35,069 nucleotides of DNA, from positions 1-35,069 of the forward strand of contig JAOUPQ010000004.1 in assembly GCA_029879765.1 (NCBI GenBank), read 5' to 3'. The notes under the pieces were generated by a model, which saw nothing but the letters and a program-made list of their open reading frames with translations, ran no database searches and had not been told where the DNA came from. Positions 28,836 through 35,069 of the stretch are shown here, piece by piece. The DNA is from Nitrospinota bacterium. Its GTDB lineage: Bacteria; Nitrospinota_A; UBA7883. A program made the translations under genes and the position numbers. Position 1 is the first letter of the stretch. Each line of letters begins with the position of its first letter.

Positions 28836-29453
28836 TCAGTGTTTGAACATCAGCTCGTATTTCTTATGCCAGGCCTTGTTCAGCTTTACCATCTCTTCGA
28901 AGTCGAACTTGTATTTTTCGTCCACCTTGGAGTTGAACGGCGAATCCGGGTGGTCATGGCACTCCAGGCACATCTCCTTGGTGGGGGGATATACCTCGCC
29001 CATCGCCGCCGCCTCGGCCTTGGTGAAGGTCTCGTCCTTTTCCTTGTGCAGGACGCGGTATTCGCTGCCTGCGCCATGGCACATCTCGCAACCCACCCCG
29101 CGCAGGTGCTCCGGGCTCTTCTCGTCCTTATATCCGCCGGGTTTGCCATAACCTATGGTGTGGCAGGGGAGGCACTTTGGATCCTTGTCATAGTCCTTCT
29201 TGTAATCCAGCCCCGCGTCCTTCATGGCCTTGTTGTCCCCCCGGCTCCTGCCGGCCGCCAAAAGTATGTTGAACGCGTTGGCGTGGGAGGATTTGGACCA
29301 TTCCTCGTATTCCGTCTTGTGGCAATTGCACCCCTCAACCCCCACATATTCAGGGGCTTTGGCCGCAACCGCATTATAGGTGGCCAACGTGGCCAGACAA
29401 AAAATGGAAACTCCAAGGAAAACCAAATATTTTCTCAACACCTTGCCCTCCAT
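28836..29453 (-). CDS. Cytochrome c554-like multiheme cytochrome, paralog 1 (3 CxxCH + 1 CxCH)
   Basis: YVGVEGCNCHKTEYEEWSKSSHANAF; CLPCHTIGYGKPGGY; GVGCEMCHGAGSEYR; EMCLECHD; C-terminal KYKFDFEEMVKLNKAWHKKYEL resembles the c554 fold. Confidence 0.82.
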   Translation of the reverse strand: MEGKVLRKYLVFLGVSIFCLATLATYNAVAAKAPEYVGVEGCNCHKTEYEEWSKSSHANAFNILLAAGRSRGDNKAMKDAGLDYKKDYDKDPKCLPCHTIGYGKPGGYKDEKSPEHLRGVGCEMCHGAGSEYRVLHKEKDETFTKAEAAAMGEVYPPTKEMCLECHDHPDSPFNSKVDEKYKFDFEEMVKLNKAWHKKYELMFKH

Positions 29454-29542
29454 AGTGTTCTGGTTTCGTCTCCCAAACGGATGAACAACGAAGCTCGTTA
29501 AAACATGTTATCCATAGCTGGCCCAATTCCCCCTAATATGCG

Positions 29543-29567
29543 AAAAGCCCACCGGTTCGGCGGGGGC
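29543..29567 (-). terminator. GC-rich hairpin plus TTTT between the two c554-like genes
   Basis: Minus strand GCCCCCGCCG-AAC-CGGTGGGC-TTTT; imperfect stem with a bulge. Confidence 0.4.
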
Positions 29568-29870
29568 CCGGAAATTCAAAAAGCTGATAACAGGCTGTAT
29601 ATATAAGCTATGGCTGAAAGATCGGAAGAAACGATTATAGATTGGAGCTATGAAGGAATAAGAAGAGGCGATGGCCGCCGCTTCTGTAGACAAGACTACT
29701 TCACTCCTGGTTGACATTACGACAATACCCCAACAGTCAATGACTGGAATGATACCAAAGTTCTGATAGACCTCAAATAGAAAAACGATTTTAAGGAATA
29801 CACCTCCGGAGTCGACTGGCGGCCCGGGGCGTCCATCCACCCCGGGCAGGCTTTTCTCCACGCCATGATA

Positions 29871-30470
29871 TCAGTGCTTGAAGAGCAACTCATACTTCTT
29901 GTGCCAGGATTTCTTCTCTTCCAGCCGGGCCTTGAAGTCGAATCCATATTTGGGGTCCGATTTGGAATTAAATACCGATTTTTCGTTGTCGTGGCACTTC
30001 CGGCACATCTCCTCGGTGGGGGGATATACCTCGCCCAAGGCGGCGGCTTCCTCTTTGGTGAAAGTCTCGTCCTTTTCCTTGTGCAGGACACGATACTTGC
30101 TTCCGGCGCCGTGGCACGATTCGCACCCCACCCCTTTCAGGTCCTCTTTAGTGTTCTGGAGCGAATAACCCCCAGGCTGGTTGAATCCGGTGGTGTGGCA
30201 CTCCAGGCATTTTTCATCCTGGTCATAGTCCTTTTTATAGTCCAGCCCCAGATCTTTCATGGCCTTGTTCTGTTTGCGCGACCTTTTTGAGGCGAATAGC
30301 TGGTCCAATGCCAAGCCATGCGTCGATTCGGACCAGTCTTTTAATTCCGTCTTGTGGCAGTTGCACCCTTCGTTTCCCACAAATTGCGGCGCTTCCGCCT
30401 GGGAGAATGTGGCCCAGGCCAGAACCATAACCAGCATTCCCAGCCATGTGAATGACAATTTGCCTAACAT
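29871..30470 (-). CDS. Cytochrome c554-like multiheme cytochrome, paralog 2 (3 CxxCH + 1 CxCH)
   Basis: FVGNEGCNCHKTELKDWSESTHGLAL; CLECHTTGFNQPGGY; GVGCESCHGAGSKYRVLHKEKDETFTK; EMCRKCHD; FDFKARLEEKKSWHKKYELLFKH. Confidence 0.82.
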   Translation of the reverse strand: MLGKLSFTWLGMLVMVLAWATFSQAEAPQFVGNEGCNCHKTELKDWSESTHGLALDQLFASKRSRKQNKAMKDLGLDYKKDYDQDEKCLECHTTGFNQPGGYSLQNTKEDLKGVGCESCHGAGSKYRVLHKEKDETFTKEEAAALGEVYPPTEEMCRKCHDNEKSVFNSKSDPKYGFDFKARLEEKKSWHKKYELLFKH

Positions 30471-30488
30471 GATCAGCTCCTCTCTTGT

Positions 30489-31688
30489 TTATATGTTCTC
30501 TCCGGCTTGTGAGCCTGAAGAAGTTATCTGCTCCGGGGCTTCCTCCGTGGTTGGTCTTACGCTCAAAAACCTGGTTACTGCAAACAGCACCAAAAACGGG
30601 AGCAGCGTGAAGATGATGGCCATCAATATCCCTTCCTTTTCCAGCCATTGGGGATGGAATTCGCGAAATCCCACATAGCTTTTGGAAAACAGCTGGCCAC
30701 CCACGACGATGTTCCATCGCATCATCCACACCTCGAACAGCAGGTATACCGCCGCCACCGCCCCCATTTTCGCAAAGGAGGTCTCTTCCAGCTTCAGGGT
30801 GAACATGGCCGACAACAGGACGAAGGCCACGCCCAGGCCTATACCAAGCTGCAACACAAAGAAAGAATATTTGAGCTTGGTGAACAGAAGGGTGGATATG
30901 ACGAACCATGCGTCGGATGATTCGTAGTAGAAATAGAGCAGCTCCACCCCTTCCAGGACTATATACATGGCCGTGGAGAACCATAAAAGCGAACAGAGCA
31001 TGCGCAGACATATATATGATTTCTCCAGGTAGCCATACCACCCCAGGTACAGGTATAGCAACAAAACCAGGGCAAGACCGGATATTATCCCGGAGACAAA
31101 GAAGACAAAGGGCATGAGGGGAGTGGACCACCATGGGTTGGACTTTAACGATCCAAAAAGAAAACCGACATACCCGGACAGCACAGCCATGCTGGGGATT
31201 CCGATGGCTGTGAGAATGAACACCATCTGTCGGTCCACTTGTCTGGTGTCATCGTTTAGGTTCTGGTTCCACAACAGCAGTATGGTCAAAATTCTTTTCT
31301 TCAGTCCGCTGGCGGCTTCTGCGGCGCGGATCATATCTTCTCTGTATGCGAACCAGATGATCATGGCCAGTATCACCAGAAACAGCGAGTATATATATCC
31401 GAAACCGCCGATGGCGGAGCGGTGGTTGGGCACGATGACCACGTTCAAAGCTCTCTCCGGATGGCCCAGATGATTAAGAAGAGGCAGAGTGGCGCATAGG
31501 AGAAAAGAGAAAGACACCAGCAGGGAGAACCTGCTCACAGGCTTGAGGCTCTCTATGCCGAAAACGAAATACAAGGCCGAGATACCAAAGGCGCCTGCCA
31601 TGATTCCACTTATGTACGGATAGGTGACTATCATCAGCGACCATATGATATGTGAGTCGTTGGGGAATGAAAACTCGGTGTATATCAT
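30489..31688 (-). CDS. NrfD/PsrC-family integral membrane protein (CbcU-like), module B
   Basis: 399 aa polytopic protein; LLNHLGHPERALNVV, WWSTPLMPFVFFVSGIISGLALVLLLYLYLG; directly downstream of the FeS gene. Confidence 0.87.
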   Translation of the reverse strand: MIYTEFSFPNDSHIIWSLMIVTYPYISGIMAGAFGISALYFVFGIESLKPVSRFSLLVSFSFLLCATLPLLNHLGHPERALNVVIVPNHRSAIGGFGYIYSLFLVILAMIIWFAYREDMIRAAEAASGLKKRILTILLLWNQNLNDDTRQVDRQMVFILTAIGIPSMAVLSGYVGFLFGSLKSNPWWSTPLMPFVFFVSGIISGLALVLLLYLYLGWYGYLEKSYICLRMLCSLLWFSTAMYIVLEGVELLYFYYESSDAWFVISTLLFTKLKYSFFVLQLGIGLGVAFVLLSAMFTLKLEETSFAKMGAVAAVYLLFEVWMMRWNIVVGGQLFSKSYVGFREFHPQWLEKEGILMAIIFTLLPFLVLFAVTRFLSVRPTTEEAPEQITSSGSQAGENI

Positions 31689-31694
31689 GGTTTC

Positions 31695-32483
31695 CTACCT
31701 CACTGCCCTGTCCAGGCCGATATAGAAGCAGTATGGCTCCGTGTTCAGCTCCGGCTTGAGCACCATCACCCGCTGGTTGTCGATAATTTCCCGGACCTGT
31801 GAATTTTTCATCTTCAGGTCGCCGAATATCCTGGCCTTGGTGGGGCATACAGTCACGCAGGCCGGGGCCAGCCCCTTGGTGACCCTGTGGTAGCACCATG
31901 TGCATTTGTCCGCGGTGTGGGTTCTGGGGTCTATATACCTGGTGTCATAGGGGCAGGCCTGGACGCAATAACCGCATCCGATGCAGACCTTCTTGTCCAC
32001 CAGCACCACCCCCTGGGGGCTTTCATATGACGCGTTCACAGGGCACACCTGGGTGCATGGGGTATTGCGGCAGTGGTTGCAAAGCTTCGGGACGAAAAAT
32101 CCCTTTATAACGTTCCCTTCCACATCCTTGGGGGGGAAGCTGTTGATTCCCCCATCCGGTGAGTCTATATACACATGGCCGGTGTCGGTGATCTGGTATC
32201 GCTCCACCCAGGTTCTGCTATAACCGTCTGGCGTGTCGTTTTCCCTTTTGCAGGCCCGCGCGCAGGCGCCGCAACCGATGCACTTTGTGGTGTCCACCAC
32301 ATAGGCGTAATAGTGATCCATCCAGTCCGGCACATGCTTCATCTCCTCGATATTATGGATACGCTGGCCGCTGGATGATTTGGGGATCAGTGTGACGATA
32401 AGCATGCCCGCCATGCCGGAGGCCGCCATTTTCAAAAACTCCCTCCGGCTTCTGGATCGCTTGGGCGCCTTCCTCTTTTTCAT
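31695..32483 (-). CDS. Tat-exported four-cluster FeS protein (CbcT-like), module B
   Basis: MKKRKAPKRSRSRREFLKMAASGMAGMLIVTL Tat signal; CIGCGACARAC, CNHCRNTPCTQVC, CIGCGYCVQAC, CTWC...CVTVCPTKAR. Start overlaps the upstream cytochrome stop (ATGA-type). Confidence 0.9.
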   Translation of the reverse strand: MKKRKAPKRSRSRREFLKMAASGMAGMLIVTLIPKSSSGQRIHNIEEMKHVPDWMDHYYAYVVDTTKCIGCGACARACKRENDTPDGYSRTWVERYQITDTGHVYIDSPDGGINSFPPKDVEGNVIKGFFVPKLCNHCRNTPCTQVCPVNASYESPQGVVLVDKKVCIGCGYCVQACPYDTRYIDPRTHTADKCTWCYHRVTKGLAPACVTVCPTKARIFGDLKMKNSQVREIIDNQRVMVLKPELNTEPYCFYIGLDRAVR

Positions 32484-33031
32484 GCTACCCCCTTGGAAAA
32501 AGCTTTCGGAAAATGGGAGTTGTGGCATCTGCCACAGGGAGCTTTGGTGTCTACTTCGCCCATGGTCTTCTTCCAGCCATCCTTCTTGTGCTTGGCCTGA
32601 TCCTTGATCTGGGGAAACTTGGCCGGGCGGGATGGGAGGAATATGTGGCAGTTCAGGCATGGCTGCTCTGTCTTGTCTATGGGCATAAGTTCCAGCTTCA
32701 CATATTTGCCTCCATCAGCTTTGGCCTTGATGGCCGGGTCCGCCTTGTCGGTGGCGATCGCATGGGGCTTGGGGAGGAAGTGACAGCTCTCGCAGGGGAC
32801 ATTGGCGTGTTTTGCATCGGCCATATCCCATTCGGGTTCATGACAATCCAGGCAATAATCGTCCCCCTTGTGAATAGTGGCTAATGAGGAGGCTTCCAAA
32901 AGATGATCTCCCCGATATCTTCCATATTGACCAAAGGAATCCGGGGCCAGCAGGGCCTGGAACATCTGGAACCCCAGGAAGGCCAGCCCGACCAGGATGA
33001 AAACGTTCATCACATGAGAATATTTGCTCAT
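32480..33031 (-). CDS. Membrane-anchored tetraheme c-type cytochrome (CbcS-like), module B
   Basis: N-terminal TM (NVFILVGLAFLGFQMFQALL); CLDCH, CESCH, CLNCH, CGRCH. Confidence 0.85.
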   Translation of the reverse strand: MSKYSHVMNVFILVGLAFLGFQMFQALLAPDSFGQYGRYRGDHLLEASSLATIHKGDDYCLDCHEPEWDMADAKHANVPCESCHFLPKPHAIATDKADPAIKAKADGGKYVKLELMPIDKTEQPCLNCHIFLPSRPAKFPQIKDQAKHKKDGWKKTMGEVDTKAPCGRCHNSHFPKAFSKGVA

Positions 33032-33192
33032 AACCCAATCGAACTGAATTGTTTTTCTTATTTATAACAATTGTCTTTTAGTCGGCAAATAGCAAATTGG
33101 AGAATAAAAAAAATGAAAAAAATTAAAAACGTATATACAACATATGCATAGCCGGGAGGTTGTCACCCATGGATAGCAAACTTGTGAAAAAG

Positions 33193-33214
33193 CATATCTA
33201 TACAGATAGATATG
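33193..33214. promoter_or_regulatory. Perfect dyad, candidate operator between module B and the lipid kinase gene
   Basis: CATATCTAT-ACAG-ATAGATATG (9-4-9) in the AT-rich divergent intergenic region. Confidence 0.4.
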
Positions 33215-33390
33215 GGTGTCTGGGATTAAAATTTGCATAGAATGTGGGGAAGGGGATGGAGAAAGGTTAATTAAGAATGTATATGCAAGTTTACGGTCTG
33301 GCTGCCTGCGCTTTCAGATTATGTGTTATTTTTCCTTTGGAATCTGATTTTGCGCTGTATGGGGTAAAATAAACCAGAGAGGATTACTCC

Positions 33391-34308
33391 ATGGAATACA
33401 AGTTCATCATAAACAAAAACTCCGGCTCGGGATTGAGCCACCGGCAATTGAATTTCATGAGCGAAAAGTTCAGAAATGAGCTGGGACAGTTTGAGTTTAT
33501 CCTGCCGGAGAGCGGCGTTGAGGCGGAAACCGTGGCCAGGGAGTCGCTGTCCACTGGTGTGGAAAATATCGTGGCCGTGGGGGGGGATGGCACCGCCAAT
33601 TCCGTGGCCAACGGATTCTTCATAGATGGCGCCCCGGCTCACAACGGAACGGCCTTGCTGCTTTCCAACACCGGCGCCGGAAGCGACTATTACGCCTCCA
33701 TAACCCGGGGACATAAAGATGTAGACTGGATGCGGATGGTGAGCGCTCATGAGAAAAGAAGGGTGGATGTGGGGCGTATAACATTCCTTTCCGACAACGG
33801 TTACAGTACAAGGCATTTTCTCAACATGGCGTCCGTTGGCATGATCGCCGATGTGGTGATGACCAAGGAGCGTCTGGGAAAGTGGATTCCGGCGCCCCTA
33901 AGGTATACGGCTCCCACCTTGAAAAGCCTTTTCACGTGGCCATCCACCTTGCTCGAGCTGAAAACCGACAAGGAAACCATAGAGGTGGACGCTCTGACAG
34001 TCTCCATCTCCAAGGGGAAGTTCGCCGGCCGGGGAATGTGGTTTGGCCTGGATGTGGAACTGGATGACGGAATGTTCGAAGTCACCATATTCGAAAACAG
34101 CGGCCCCGTGCGGATGGCCATGAAGCTGTGGCGCATGTATTCGGACAGCTACATGGGAGTGGAGGGGATAAGGAAGATCTGGACCAGAAAGCTGCGGATC
34201 AGCGCGGCCAAGCCCATCCCTTGCGAGTTCGATGGCGAGCTTTACGGAACCACGGATATTGAAGTGGAGGTGCTGCCGAAAGAGATATTCGTGGGATTTC
34301 CCGCCTGA
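33391..34308 (+). CDS. Diacylglycerol kinase-family lipid kinase
   Basis: FIINKNSGSG..., IVAVGGDGTANSVANGF (DAGK catalytic GGDGT), C-terminal DGELYGTTDIEVEVLPKEI. Confidence 0.87.
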   Translation: MEYKFIINKNSGSGLSHRQLNFMSEKFRNELGQFEFILPESGVEAETVARESLSTGVENIVAVGGDGTANSVANGFFIDGAPAHNGTALLLSNTGAGSDYYASITRGHKDVDWMRMVSAHEKRRVDVGRITFLSDNGYSTRHFLNMASVGMIADVVMTKERLGKWIPAPLRYTAPTLKSLFTWPSTLLELKTDKETIEVDALTVSISKGKFAGRGMWFGLDVELDDGMFEVTIFENSGPVRMAMKLWRMYSDSYMGVEGIRKIWTRKLRISAAKPIPCEFDGELYGTTDIEVEVLPKEIFVGFPA

Positions 34309-34326
34309 AAGGTCGGTGATGCGATC

Positions 34327-34701
34327 CTATTGAATAGCTAAAAGATTCTTTACGACTGAAACAAACTTGTTTTGCTCCATGGGCTTGACCAGGTAATCGG
34401 TGAATCCCGCCTCCAGCCCCTTTTGCCTTTCCATTGCCTGGGAACTGTATGCGATAATGGGAACTTTAAAGGCAACAGACGATTCCTTCAAATGTTTGAG
34501 GATTTCATATCCATTTATATCCGGCAGGTTGATATCCAGAATTATCAGATGCAACTCCGAATCCTGGGCAAGTTTGATACCCTCGGCCCCCGTGGTCGCT
34601 GTGACCAGGTTGACCTGGGGCAAATTCTCCAGGGCTGTTTCCACCAGCACTATGCTGTCTGGATCGTCTTCCACGTATAACACGTTATGAGTCGCATTCA
34701 T
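34327..34701 (-). CDS. Single-domain response regulator (CheY-like receiver)
   Basis: YVEDDPDS, LIILDINLPDINGYEIL, PIIAYSSQAM, FTDYLVKPM receiver motifs; no output domain. Confidence 0.92.
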   Translation of the reverse strand: MNATHNVLYVEDDPDSIVLVETALENLPQVNLVTATTGAEGIKLAQDSELHLIILDINLPDINGYEILKHLKESSVAFKVPIIAYSSQAMERQKGLEAGFTDYLVKPMEQNKFVSVVKNLLAIQ

Positions 34702-34862
34702 TTCAAAACTCCGACAGGGGGTGGTTCACCAAGAAAAGGAGAACAGGCGCCAATAAAATGGGTTGGAATAGAGACCGCTTTTCGGTGAATAAAGGATAAT
34801 GGCGCTTCATTTGGAACGGCTGGCCGGGCTACAGGTGATAATCATATGGTATTATATGCTTG

Positions 34863-34997
34863 ATGTTTCAAGACGATTCGAAGCTCCAGCAAAACATTCA
34901 TAGTCCATTAATAGCCGATATTATCCAATATTACAATAGAAAATATCATTATACAATGGGTAAAGAGAGAGCATTCTCGCATATAAGGAAAAGTTGA
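34863..34997 (+). CDS. Possible 44-aa small ORF in the AT-rich end of the window
   Basis: MFQDDSKLQQNIHSPLIADIIQYYNRKYHYTMGKERAFSHIRKS*; no convincing ribosome-binding site. Confidence 0.12.
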   Translation: MFQDDSKLQQNIHSPLIADIIQYYNRKYHYTMGKERAFSHIRKS

Positions 34998-35069
34998 TAG
35001 CAGTGCATCGTTTAGTATTAAAGAAATGTAATGAATTGAGCCGCAATATGGAAATAAGTATATGATAAA

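Noticed and set aside
27894-29501. 535-aa plus-strand ORF
   Set aside because: Runs antisense through three cytochrome/FeS genes; no independent evidence.
29508-29861. 117-aa minus-strand ORF between c554 paralogs
   Set aside because: No recognisable motif, low-complexity composition and it overlaps the predicted terminator; more likely non-coding.
25974-33031. Interpretation as a complete alternative complex III or Qrc complex
   Set aside because: The large molybdopterin-like FeS subunit (ActB/QrcB) and other ACIII subunits are absent, and FeS and NrfD appear as small separate genes, closer to Cbc/Dsr/Hmc-type modules.
1-35069. CRISPR arrays, tRNA/rRNA genes, transposases or integrases
   Set aside because: No regularly spaced repeats, tRNA-like cloverleaf, rRNA core sequence or mobile-element protein motif was recognised by eye; dedicated scans (tRNAscan, Infernal, CRISPR finders) would be needed for a definitive negative.

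Overview
The window is a bacterial chromosomal region (GC-rich coding DNA, AT-rich gaps). I found no rRNA, tRNA, CRISPR array or transposase. Left part: the C-terminal end of an SGNH/GDSL-like hydrolase; a proteobacterial dedicated sortase locus (VIT/VWA target, class GN-type sortase and HtrA-like protease on the minus strand, with a divergent response regulator and histidine kinase); an ArgZ/AgrE-like arginine dihydrolase/ornithine cyclodeaminase fusion; an LpxR-like deacylase; pirin; a chemoreceptor; ATP-type PEPCK; a PLD/cardiolipin synthase-like protein; EF-P; and an ArsR regulator with an SO_0444-type permease. Right part, about 19.5-33.0 kb on the minus strand: a dense respiratory/extracellular-electron-transfer (EET)-like cluster with 43 CxxCH motifs. 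It encodes (i) a membrane tetraheme cytochrome + Tat FeS protein + NrfD module (CbcSTU-like) followed by a c554-like cytochrome, (ii) a second c554-like cytochrome + tetraheme cytochrome + FeS + NrfD module, (iii) an MtrA-like decaheme cytochrome and MtrB/PioB-like porin, and (iv) a 924-aa fusion of 19 CxxCH motifs to a b561-type membrane domain (CbcL-like architecture, expanded). The two c554-like paralogs both carry a contracted CxCH (C-N-C-H) in place of the first CxxCH, which I consider the most unusual observation. Several hairpins subdivide the cytochrome cluster. All product names come from reading the translations and recalling families; no search was run.
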